A stretch of DNA of 64,000 nt from CAVXHV01 sp963761445 (lineage in GTDB: Bacteria; Planctomycetota; Planctomycetia; Isosphaerales; Isosphaeraceae), in contig CAVXHV010000005.1 of NCBI GenBank assembly GCA_963761445.1, forward strand, positions 3,224,001 through 3,288,000. The letters run 5' to 3'. How positions within the stretch are numbered: the stretch's first letter is position 1; each line of letters opens with the position of its first letter. The notes beneath the pieces were generated by a model. That model saw nothing but the letters and a program-made list of their open reading frames with translations. It was not told where the DNA came from and made no database searches. The position numbers and the translations under genes were made by a program. Below are positions 40,863 through 48,369 of the stretch, piece after piece.

Positions 40863-41300
40863 AAAAGGGTCGGCAAGAAGAAATTTCAACGTGATCCATT
40901 GTAAGAATCACCACATGTCGAGCGGGCCGGCTGGACGCGCGCCGCTGCGATCGGTACCACCGGCTCGATCGAAACCGAGATTGAAAAAAAAGCGATCTTC
41001 CCGGGCGGCCGGCGGATTTGGCCCGAGGTTTGCTTTCCTATCGCGGGCATCGGCCAATCTGCCGATTCCTGATCGCCGTGACGCACTGATCTAACTTACC
41101 GCCCAGTCGGCGACGTCTGACCTGACCTGAGAATTCTCCCCGCGTTTCCCCAGGTCCACGGACGGAGCACGGCCATCGCTCGCTTTTCGAGTGATGATCG
41201 CCGTCGGCGCACGTCATTCACGGATCGGCCCGCGCCCGAACAGGGTTTCCCGGGGTTTCCCTCGAGACGAACGACCTTCGTACGAAGAAAGGGGATACCC
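40863..41300. other. Non-coding gap
   Basis: About 440 bases with no supported gene. It must contain the promoter of the CAP-domain gene at its right edge. A short A-run at 40984-40991 is the only unusual composition seen. Confidence 0.45.
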
Positions 41301-41825
41301 ATGAATCATCTCTCCCGAATCCTCACGGTGGCTGCGGTGCTTCTGATCAGTGCGTCACAGGCGTTCGGAGAAGATCAGCCCGCCAAGCAATGGGTGTGGC
41401 TCGAGAGCCAGGGAGTCTGGGGCTACGGCTACCAGCTCCAGCAGGGGCCTCATCGCGGCCTGTGGCGGGTTGACCCCGATTCCAAGCGGGCGCCCGAAGA
41501 AGTTACCCCGACGACCGATCCTTACGGATTCGCTGCGATCCTGAATCAATACCGGGCGGAGGCCGGGCTACCGCCTCTGGCCTATGACCACGAGCTTTCC
41601 GCCTGGGCAGCCAGTAACAATGCGGCGCAGGCTAGCCTGGGCATGGGTCACCACGTGACTCCCAACTGCTATCAGAACGCCGCGTGGAATGCGCCGGACG
41701 CCGCCAGCGTGGCACAGGCCTGGATGGAGTCGCGCGGGCACCGCAAGAACATGCTGTCTTCGTCGGTCACGCACTTCGGTATCGCGTACGGCCCCGGGCC
41801 GTACTGGACCATGAACGCGAAGTGA
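41301..41825 (+). CDS. Secreted CAP/SCP-domain protein
   Basis: 174 residues, intact. A signal peptide (LSRILTVAAVLLISASQAFG) is followed by a Trp-rich segment and a CAP domain: GFAAILNQYRAEAGLPPLAY, HELSAWAASNNAAQASLGMG, the second conserved block MESRGHRKNMLSSSVTHFGI, and the end GPYWTMNAK. The His residues of the CAP cavity are present (MGHHVTPN). Exported; bacterial CAP proteins have varied, mostly unknown roles. AAAGGGG precedes the ATG, and an intrinsic terminator follows. Confidence 0.88.
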   Translation: MNHLSRILTVAAVLLISASQAFGEDQPAKQWVWLESQGVWGYGYQLQQGPHRGLWRVDPDSKRAPEEVTPTTDPYGFAAILNQYRAEAGLPPLAYDHELSAWAASNNAAQASLGMGHHVTPNCYQNAAWNAPDAASVAQAWMESRGHRKNMLSSSVTHFGIAYGPGPYWTMNAK

Positions 41826-41836
41826 GGGCACAGCCA

Positions 41837-41858
41837 GGCCCAGGGACGGGCCGTTTTT
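41837..41858 (+). terminator. Rho-independent terminator of the CAP-domain gene
   Basis: Stem GGCCC / GGGCC with a 6-base loop followed by GTTTTT, 12 bases after the stop codon. Confidence 0.75.
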
Positions 41859-42405
41859 CAGACGACCTTGCGGATGTTCTTGGCTTCGACCTCATTCAAT
41901 TGCTGGCGAGTCTTGACCCACGTGAGTTTGAGGTGCGAGATGTCGATCGGTGTTTCACCCAGCCGTTCTTCCCACTCAGGCGCCACGGAATTCAACTGCT
42001 CCAGAGCCGATGGTTCGAGCCGGAGAGCAGTTCGTGGTACGTGCTTTCCACCATCGCTTGATAATCAGCATTGCTCACCGCCTGGCCCTCAAGTGCGGAA
42101 GTGCCCTGGACCATGCCGACGAGCCACGCGGCCTTCTTCCGTGCCTGTCGCTCTCGAAGAGCCTGTGCGCTCACGGCCGGATCGAATTTGATCGACCCAT
42201 CGTCCAGAATTCGGATCGCTCCCATGCCCAAGACCCGCGCCACGGCCGCAACGCTGGTCAAGGCGGGAGCCTCGACTTTGCCGGTCAACAGACGCTGGAG
42301 CGCCGGCTGGGAAACGCCGCTCAAGTCGGCGAGCGCGGAATACGAAATGCCCAGCTCCCGGCGCCGTAGGTCAAGTGCGCCAAACTGTGTTGTGATTGCG
42401 TGCAT
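41858..42405 (-). CDS. XRE-family HTH regulator, frameshifted
   Basis: The N-terminal 70 residues are a Cro/C1-type HTH (RRRELGISYSALADLSGVSQ then PALQRLLTGKVEAPALTSVA). The shown frame stops at 41992, but shifting one base near 42030 continues an open frame to 41858 with family-like sequence (LEPSALEQLNSVAPEWEERL, then LKLTWVKTRQQLNEVEAKNI). So the protein is probably about 180 residues. Such regulators often serve as antitoxins or autoregulators; no partner is visible beside it. Confidence 0.75.
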
Positions 42406-42564
42406 TTTCCACTCCTGGAGAGACCCATGGCCTCGATCCGCTCAATTCTATTCTATATCGTCTAAGGTACGAAGTCAATTGAACTCTGTATCGTAAACGA
42501 TATTGCTTAGCACCAGTCGTCGACCAATCGCTTTATACCGCGAGTGGGCACAGGTGAGCCAATT

Positions 42565-42623
42565 GTAGGTTGGGTGAAACCCACCAAAAACGGCGTGAGG
42601 CCGGTGGGTTACACCCACCCTAC
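42565..42623. repeat. REP-like inverted repeat
   Basis: Arms at 42565-42585 and 42603-42623 pair at 19 of 21 positions around a 17-base centre (core GTGGGTT and its complement). Of the GTAGG...CCTAC type that recurs in many planctomycete genomes. Lies between the XRE gene and the DUF2199 gene. Confidence 0.8.
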
Positions 42624-42680
42624 TCGGATATAACTGACATTGGGCATCTGCTCGATTGATTCTCCGGAGGCTCCGGCAGC

Positions 42681-43175
42681 ATGACCTGGAAATGCGGCAC
42701 GTGCGGGGTTGAGCAAACAGAAATCCCACTCTGCTTCGGTGCCGACGCTCCCTGGCGGGCGCTGGTGCCCGAGAGTGAATTCGGGACGCGAGTCGAGCTG
42801 ACGGCCGACCAGTGCGTCGTGGATGAGCGAGATTTTTTCATTCGCGGGCACATCGAGATTCCCATCCGCGACTATCCGGAGCCGCTCTCGTTTTCGGTAT
42901 GGTCGTCGCTCAGCGAGCAGAGTTTCGTGCACATGTGCACGCGATGGGAGTCTGCCGACCGGGCTACCGACCCGCAGTATTTCGGTTGGCTCTGCAGCGC
43001 GATCCCGGTCTATCCGAGCACCATTCACCTCAAGCTTTCCGTGCAGTCACGGCCACCGGGGCTGACGGCGCTCTTCACCGTGGAGCGGACGGACCATCCC
43101 CTGGCGCTCGACCAGCATGAGGGTATCAGCATCGAGCGCTGGCACGAGCTTGCGCATCGGCTACTTCATGAGTAA
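42681..43175 (+). CDS. DUF2199 family protein
   Basis: 164 residues. CGTCGVEQTEIPLCFGADAP at the N-terminus and DFFIRGHIEIPIRDYPEPLS then FSVWSSLSE are characteristic of DUF2199 proteins; the end ISIERWHELAHRLLHE also fits. GGAGG precedes the ATG. CxxC near the N-terminus could bind a metal. Function unknown; usually a stand-alone gene. Confidence 0.88.
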   Translation: MTWKCGTCGVEQTEIPLCFGADAPWRALVPESEFGTRVELTADQCVVDERDFFIRGHIEIPIRDYPEPLSFSVWSSLSEQSFVHMCTRWESADRATDPQYFGWLCSAIPVYPSTIHLKLSVQSRPPGLTALFTVERTDHPLALDQHEGISIERWHELAHRLLHE

Positions 43176-43364
43176 ATGCTGCGCGGCGACCGCGAGTGGC
43201 CGTTAATCAACCGAGCGCCACGGCGCCGGGTCTCGATCTACAATCTGATTTCGGCAGACGCCCCGGGCGGGCGGCGATGCGCGATACTTCGGGCGGGTCG
43301 ATGGCGTCTCATCTTCGCAGCCGATGGCTGCCTCGAATGGGTCACTACCGCAGATGTGTCGGGG

Positions 43365-44441
43365 TTATCTCTTCGCAGATGAGCAGCGAGTCGCTTTGCG
43401 AATAACGAAGGCGGCGATCGCGACCGTAAATACGGCGAGCGTGCTCGGTTCGGGCACGGGCGCCTCCAAGGGCGTGAGCAGGTATTCGTTGGTCTGGCCG
43501 GAAGCATCGGTTCCGAACGCCACGATCTCGCCCGCCGAGTCGATCCCGACCGCGCTCGTCAGAGTGATGCCCGAGAGGGGTGGAAGGAGACCGTTCAGGT
43601 CCTGTATCGTGCCGTTGGAGTACAGAAATGCGTGCTGGGCACCACTGGCAATCTGCGACCATCCCACGACCTCGTTGGAATTATTCAGCGCATAGGCGGC
43701 GCCGTTGGTGCCACCGAGACTGCCGAGAGAAATGTCAGAATATCCCATGACCAGGTGAGGAGCCACCGTGCCCCCCGCGCCGTTTGGCCAGTTGAATTCG
43801 TTCAAGGCGAGATTGCCGTGGTCATTGATTCCCGCGACCGTTCCGTAGAAACTCCCGTAGATATTTGTTGACGTGTTCGCGAACGTCCCGAGGTATCCCG
43901 GGCTTGCCACGGCCGTTGAGGTACCAATATAATTTGATGTGGCGTAAACCGTATGGGGGTCAGGTGTGAATGTGACGCCCGAGAAATAGCCGCCGCCAAC
44001 GGCACTATTTGTCGTGTTGGCGACACCGGCATTGACGCCCAGGTTATTACTTGTCGTGAAGTTAAAGTTATTATACGAGTAAAAACCATTGCCTGTGTAG
44101 GGTATGGCAACATCGGTTGCTGCGCCAGCGCTTGCGTAGTACGTCGGCAGATAGCCAACAGTCGCCGGATGAGCGTAGACATCGAATGATCCTGACTGAA
44201 AAGCCGCTTGCTCGCTTTGGCTCAGGGCGCCGAGATAATTGCCATTCGGGTAAAGCGGCGGGGTCTGGCTGCTGAGGTAGGGATAGCTGGCGGGGTTAGA
44301 ATACAATCCGCCGGTAGCCGGGGCTGCCGCGCCAAGGTTCGTGACGGAATAGAGCCCGTCGGCCCTGGCCTGGTGCGAAAGGAAACCGCTCAGCGCCAGT
44401 GCCGCAGCAATACAAAGGGCAGATTGACCGATGATTCGCAC
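43365..44441 (-). CDS. HAF-repeat PEP-CTERM protein
   Basis: About 358 residues from a GTG at 44441 with GGAGGG upstream. Signal peptide (SALCIAAALALSGFLSHQAR-A). The mature part is Tyr/Asn/Ser-rich (TPPLYPNGNYLGALSQSEQA), with an HAF-type repeat near the end (AYALNNSNEVVGWSQIAS, QHAFLYSNGTIQDLNGLLPP). The C-terminus is a PEP-CTERM sorting signal: VPEPSTLAVFTVAIAAFVI followed by basic RKATR. Such proteins are processed by an exosortase and exported. A truncated copy of its 5' end lies at 45.0-45.4 kb. Confidence 0.87.
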   Translation of the reverse strand: MRIIGQSALCIAAALALSGFLSHQARADGLYSVTNLGAAAPATGGLYSNPASYPYLSSQTPPLYPNGNYLGALSQSEQAAFQSGSFDVYAHPATVGYLPTYYASAGAATDVAIPYTGNGFYSYNNFNFTTSNNLGVNAGVANTTNSAVGGGYFSGVTFTPDPHTVYATSNYIGTSTAVASPGYLGTFANTSTNIYGSFYGTVAGINDHGNLALNEFNWPNGAGGTVAPHLVMGYSDISLGSLGGTNGAAYALNNSNEVVGWSQIASGAQHAFLYSNGTIQDLNGLLPPLSGITLTSAVGIDSAGEIVAFGTDASGQTNEYLLTPLEAPVPEPSTLAVFTVAIAAFVIRKATRCSSAKR

Positions 44442-44543
44442 GATTTTCCCTCCGTGGTCGAACCGAACGCTCAATGCAATCATGCCGGTCTGGACACCGG
44501 GACCAGATGGTCAACAAGCATTAACAAACTGTCAAGTCGACTG
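44161..44543 (-). repeat. Duplicated block, copy 1 (5' end of the HAF PEP-CTERM gene)
   Basis: About 383 bases covering the first ~94 codons and about 100 bases of upstream DNA. Repeated with roughly 90 percent identity by eye at 45012-45393. Confidence 0.85.
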
Positions 44544-44658
44544 GCTGTACTTTCCGCAATTCGGCTCCCTTAGCGACTGACCACGGTGATGCCGGTCTTC
44601 ATCTCGGTGCGTATTCGTACACAATTTGCGGGCGGATGATCAATGACCGCGGCGCATG

Positions 44659-44684
44659 AAAAAACCCGCCTTTTTCGCGGGTTT
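44659..44684 (-). terminator. Rho-independent terminator downstream of the tRNA-Asn 3' fragment
   Basis: On the minus strand an 8-base stem AAACCCGC / GCGGGTTT with a 7-base loop runs into TTTTTT. It starts about 32 bases after the last tRNA position (44716), the distance expected for a tRNA transcript terminator. Confidence 0.75.
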
Positions 44685-44708
44685 CTGGCGTTTCCGCCTG
44701 CTTTCTGT

Positions 44709-44756
44709 TGATTGACCGGGGAGGGACTCGAACCCTCGAACAACGGATTAACCTAC
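44709..44756 (-). other. Candidate attachment site A: 3' half of tRNA-Asn(GUU)
   Basis: On the minus strand the segment from the anticodon GTT to the discriminator base is exactly 40 bases. It has a perfect T-arm (GAGGG TTCGAGT CCCTC), a 5-base variable loop and acceptor 3' strand CCCGGTC-A. No D-arm or 5' acceptor strand precedes it, so it is not a tRNA gene. It matches 48247-48294 at 46 of 48 bases. Confidence 0.8.
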
Positions 44757-44794
44757 TTCATCGGCTTTCGCCGACCGCGTTGCGCTGCAACGAC

Positions 44795-45292
44795 TTAACG
44801 CATCAGCGTCCGCTTTGGCGCGTATTTATGGCGGATTCGCCCCCCAAGCTTGGGGGCTCTTGCGGTGGGAAGAAAAGCTACAGTCCGAGTCAAAAATGGG
44901 CATTGGTTCTCGGAGGCGGGCGGTATTGGGCGATACTTCGTGTGGATCGATGGGGTCTCATACTCGGAGGCGATGGCGAAGCTATAGAAACCTTGGCCGC
45001 TGAGCGATGTCGTCGCCGGATGAGCGTAGATATCGAATGATCCTGACTGAAAAGCCGCTTGCTCGGTTTGGCTCAAAGCACCGAGATAATTGCCATTCGG
45101 GTAAAGCGGCGGGGTTTGGCTGCTGACGTAGGGATAGGTGTCGGGGTTAGTATACAGGCCGCCGGTAGCCGGTGGTGCCACGCCAAGGTTCGCGACTGAA
45201 TAGAGCACATCGGCCCTGGCTTGCTGCGAAAGGAAACCGCTCAACGCCAATGCCGCAGCAATACAAAGGGCAGATCGACCGATGATTCGCAC
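44795..45292 (-). pseudogene. Truncated copy of the HAF PEP-CTERM gene
   Basis: A GTG start at 45292 with the same upstream region as the intact gene, the same signal peptide (SALCIAAALALSGFLSQQAR) and the same next 70 residues (TPPLYPNGNYLGALSQTEQA). After FDIYAHPATT similarity ends and a non-conserved 65-residue tail runs to a stop. The HAF repeat and PEP-CTERM signal are lost. It could still be secreted but not sorted by an exosortase. Confidence 0.8.
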
Positions 45293-45393
45293 GATTTTCC
45301 CCCCGTGGTCGAACCGAACGCTCAATGCAATCATGCCGGTCTGGACACCGGGACCAGATGGTCAACAAGCATTAACAAACTGTCAAGTCGACT
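45012..45393 (-). repeat. Duplicated block, copy 2
   Basis: Counterpart of 44161-44543. A weaker second block of similarity, 44916-44985 versus 43266-43334, shows that DNA from the far side of the gene was duplicated too. Confidence 0.85.
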
Positions 45394-45395
45394 AT

Positions 45396-45929
45396 CGAAA
45401 GCGACAGCGACGCCTATGTTGAGGCACCGGGAGCTTGCGAATAGCGAACAAGCGTTTGCGCGTGTGTACAAACCGGCCGCACGAATTGCCGAATTCGTGG
45501 AGGTAATTCTGAAGCTCCCGGCGCCGGCAGTGGCCCGGACTGAAGAGATCGAACTGAGCCCGACCCGTGGATAGACGATGAACACGATTGACGGCCCCGA
45601 GGCGGAAAGAGAACCGCGTTGCGCAAAATCCGCGCCGCATTCGTGAATCGTTCCGGCACAGCGTCAGGAGCGGGGTCGCCGCCGCAGTCAAGGTTCGTCC
45701 GCGGACTCGAACGACTTTTCTCGTATGTCGTGCCCTACCTGGCAGTCCTCCGCCGTGATCGCGGTGGCCCAACGCCCAAACGCTGGTCTTGGGGCGGCAC
45801 AAGCGGTCGCGCTGTCAATGAGCGGGCCGAGTCGGTCTCTGTCGGCCGTATGCCAGGGCGGTCTCCGGTCGTTACAATCCAGGAAGTCAACGCAGCTATC
45901 GGATGCTGTCGCTGGGGGAGGGCTGGCTG
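45396..45929. other. Stretch without a supported gene
   Basis: About 530 bases. Several short open frames exist on both strands, but none has a start signal, a recognisable motif or consistent codon use. A decayed gene is possible, but I could not name it. Confidence 0.4.
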
Positions 45930-46151
45930 ATGCCGCCCATTCGCGTCCGAATCCGGACGATCATGATCGTCATCGCAGCGGTGGCTGTGGTGATGGCGGC
46001 GGCGGTTCTGACGAGTGATCTTCACATAATACGCCGGACTCACGCATTCGTAGAGATCCTCCTCGAGGTCTTCTCGGTCTCCCAAATCATCGCTGCCACA
46101 GTTTTCGCCGCTGTTTTCTTCGTTTCGGCTGTTGAATTCTTGGTTTTTTGA
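45930..46151 (+). CDS. Small single-pass membrane protein
   Basis: About 73 residues from an ATG with GGAGGG 7 bases upstream. MPPIRVRIRTIMIVIAAVAV then VMAAAVLTSD is the small-protein pattern (basic RxRxRTxMI plus one membrane segment) frequent in planctomycetes; a second hydrophobic segment follows (IIAATVFAAVFFVSAVEFLV). Function unknown. Confidence 0.62.
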   Translation: MPPIRVRIRTIMIVIAAVAVVMAAAVLTSDLHIIRRTHAFVEILLEVFSVSQIIAATVFAAVFFVSAVEFLVF

Positions 46152-46258
46152 GACCGCTACTGTCGTCAACGAAGACGAGCGGGCCGGGTTTCGAGGAAGG
46201 CCAAACGCCCGTCCGAAGGCCGGAACCTGACCGAAGTGGGGAGCCTGAGAAAGCGTAG

Positions 46259-46933
46259 GTTGCAGGCGACGGAGGGGGCGGCTATGCGTTGACTGCTGAC
46301 GGGTCGATTGTTGCATGGGGAGTAAACAACCAAGGCCAGAAAAGCGTGCCATCCGGCACGGGCTACATTGCCATTGCAGGGGGAGGCGCATTTGGTCTTG
46401 CGTTGACGGCGGATGGATCGATCGTCGGCTGGGGGGCTCACGACGTCGGTCAGACCGATGCTCCGTCGGGCATAGGGTACACGTCCATCGCGGCGGGTGA
46501 TTCGTGCGGCTTGGCATTGACGTCGAACGGCTCGGTCGTCGGCTGGGGTAGCAACATTTATGGACAGACGAACGTGCCATCTGGCCACGGCTATACGGCG
46601 ATATCAGCGGGCCTCGGAAATGGCCTCGCTCTCACGTCCGACGGGTCGATTGTCGCATGGAGGTTTGACAGCCAAGGCCAGACGAACGTACCGTCTGGCA
46701 CCGGATATACCGCTGTTGCTGCCGGTGGTCAATTCGGCATCGCGCTTCAATCGGTGCCAGAACCGTCTACGCTAATCATGTGGCCGACCATGGCGCTGGG
46801 AATGATCGCCATTTGCCGACGCAATAGAGGAACACGACACTGGTGTGCTAGAATGCGCCAGCGTAGTTCGGGGGACTTGGTCGGCCACTCCATGGGCCAT
46901 CGAGCCGCTTGCCATGCCGTTGGGAAGCCTTAA
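46259..46933 (+). CDS. RCC1-repeat PEP-CTERM protein, 5'-truncated
   Basis: Five RCC1-like propeller units in a row, each of the form LALTxDGSxVxWGxNxxGQT-xVPSG (for example ALTADGSIVGWGAHDVGQT, ALTSNGSVVGWGSNIYGQTN). They are followed by a PEP-CTERM signal VPEPSTLIMWPTMALGMIAI and CRRNR. No signal peptide or ordinary start is present: the frame opens right after a stop at 46256, inside a repeat. About 30 extra residues after CRRNR suggest a lost stop or a frameshift. A full propeller needs about seven units, so it is probably a remnant. Confidence 0.72.
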   Translation, partial: VAGDGGGGYALTADGSIVAWGVNNQGQKSVPSGTGYIAIAGGGAFGLALTADGSIVGWGAHDVGQTDAPSGIGYTSIAAGDSCGLALTSNGSVVGWGSNIYGQTNVPSGHGYTAISAGLGNGLALTSDGSIVAWRFDSQGQTNVPSGTGYTAVAAGGQFGIALQSVPEPSTLIMWPTMALGMIAICRRNRGTRHWCARMRQRSSGDLVGHSMGHRAACHAVGKP

Positions 46934-47217
46934 GTAGTCCATGAAGGACGGTATCCCAAGCGTCGTGGTCTGACCGAACCAACCTCCATCACGGACATTC
47001 CGAGATAGTTTGCTCGTTCGCAACGCCACAGGAACGCCCCCACCCTCAATGCCACGACGCGAACGAACGAAGTGTATCCAACGTCGTAAGATCTGCCTTT
47101 GTTCGTCTAGCTAGGACTAGGCGTTCAATCCTTCGAATTCGCGCCGCACCGTCAACGCTACCAGACACCAGTCCGTCGTCTGCGTCTCCCTCGATGCTGC
47201 CGCCAGATCGGTACGGA

Positions 47218-47685
47218 CTATCGAAAGCATTTAAGGGTCGCGACCTTCGCCAATTCCTTTCTCAGAAACTTCCTCTCAGGCGTGGTCACGCCCGCGCTTT
47301 CATCCAAACCCACGATGCCCGCATGGCCATCCGCGCCAGGTTTTCCCTCGAGCTCGTGCATGGGGTGCCATACGACTTCCAGCGGGACGAAGTCCGCCGG
47401 TCGCTGCGGAAGCCGAATGGACCTAATGTCGTCGACACCTAAAATTACCAGCCAGTTGTACTTTGGATTATTGTCCAGGAACCCCCAGGCCTCATCGGGT
47501 GTACAAAGCCCGACGACGCACACCGAAAGCCTTTTCGAGCCCGCCTTCTCGCGACTCGAAAGCGCAAACATTTCGGCCTGCGCGCTTCCCGAGTCGCCAG
47601 CACCGCTGGACGGGAGGACGAGCTTAAACACAACCTGTCCTGGAGGCAGCGGCTCGCCGTCGCCGCCGGGACAGATGCCGGTCAT
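47218..47685 (-). CDS. Unknown protein, second gene of an overlapping pair
   Basis: 155 residues. VFKLVLPSSGAGDSGSAQAE, LSVCVVGLCTPDEAWGFLDN, KYNWLVILGVDDIRSIRLPQ then ADFVPLEVVWHPMH look like a compact alpha/beta protein, but no family is recognised. Its ATG overlaps the stop of the upstream gene by four bases (ATGA), so the two are translated together. Located inside the island between the two tRNA-Asn fragments, so it may be mobile cargo. Confidence 0.68.
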   Translation of the reverse strand: MTGICPGGDGEPLPPGQVVFKLVLPSSGAGDSGSAQAEMFALSSREKAGSKRLSVCVVGLCTPDEAWGFLDNNPKYNWLVILGVDDIRSIRLPQRPADFVPLEVVWHPMHELEGKPGADGHAGIVGLDESAGVTTPERKFLRKELAKVATLKCFR

Positions 47686-48146
47686 GGCTTCTTCGCGAGG
47701 AATCTCAACTTCCCCTGAATCTGAAGAGGCACCGGACCACCAGGTTGGTACTCACATACGAACATCTCGCCCGTGCTTTCATCGTTGAAAAAGAACTCGG
47801 ACGGCCCTTCCTCGAAGATTTCGACCTCAAAGTATTGCGCGCCCTGACGCCACGTAAGAGCCAACTGGCCGTCGGGTCCCGGTGTGGCGGTGGGAACGCC
47901 AAGCCCGGACGCTACCGTCGCGACATCTGCCATACCAGCGAGAGCGCTCTTCGCCAGATCCGCGACTTTAGGTGTGATGAGGCGCGCTGCCGGATCTCCA
48001 TTGGAGATTTCATCGAGAAAACGAGAAAGCGATTCGCTTCGATCACCGAGACGAGCAATCGCGGTCATTTCGTCTAAGTTCTCGACGGGCGATATGCCTT
48101 GCGTATTCGATGCAGCGGTCGTACTAAACTGTTCTTTTGAAAGCAC
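47682..48146 (-). CDS. Unknown protein, first gene of an overlapping pair
   Basis: 154 residues. An acidic N-terminal part is followed by LGVPTATPGPDGQLALTWRQ then GAQYFEVEIFEEGPSEFFFN, a motif (P-T-P-D-G-x-[LV]-x-[LF]-x-W) that I have seen in small paired genes of planctomycetes and cyanobacteria. No function is known to me. It is followed, with overlap, by a second unknown gene; together they form a two-gene accessory unit near the left edge of the mobile element. Confidence 0.68.
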   Translation of the reverse strand: MLSKEQFSTTAASNTQGISPVENLDEMTAIARLGDRSESLSRFLDEISNGDPAARLITPKVADLAKSALAGMADVATVASGLGVPTATPGPDGQLALTWRQGAQYFEVEIFEEGPSEFFFNDESTGEMFVCEYQPGGPVPLQIQGKLRFLAKKP

Positions 48147-48246
48147 TTGTATTTACCGACTCGAAAATCGTAGCAAACGGCGGTTGCACGCCCAGCATAT
48201 ACAGTATAAGGCTCCGCGCGAAAAATAGAGATACCGCCTGCACAAC

Positions 48247-48294
48247 TGATTGACCGGGGAGGGGCTCGAACCCTCGACCAACGGATTAACCTAC
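48247..48294 (-). other. Candidate attachment site B: 3' half of tRNA-Asn(GUU)
   Basis: The same 48-base segment as 44709-44756 with two differences, both at positions allowed in tRNA (variable loop and T-loop position 60). The T-arm and acceptor 3' strand are intact; the 5' half of a tRNA is missing. It lies 75 bases from the stop of the integrase gene, the usual place for an attachment site. Confidence 0.82.
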
Positions 48295-48369
48295 CGTCAC
48301 GAATTTGACGTAACATCTTTGATGGGAATGACGTTGCGTTCGATGCCAGATTCGCAACCAGCGCCGGCG

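Noticed and set aside
44709..44800. A complete tRNA-Asn gene
   Set aside because: Only positions 34-73 are present; no matching 5' acceptor strand or D-arm follows on the plus side, at this copy or at 48247.
45396..45929. Transposase or insertion-sequence remnant
   Set aside because: No catalytic residues, terminal inverted repeats or target duplication could be seen.
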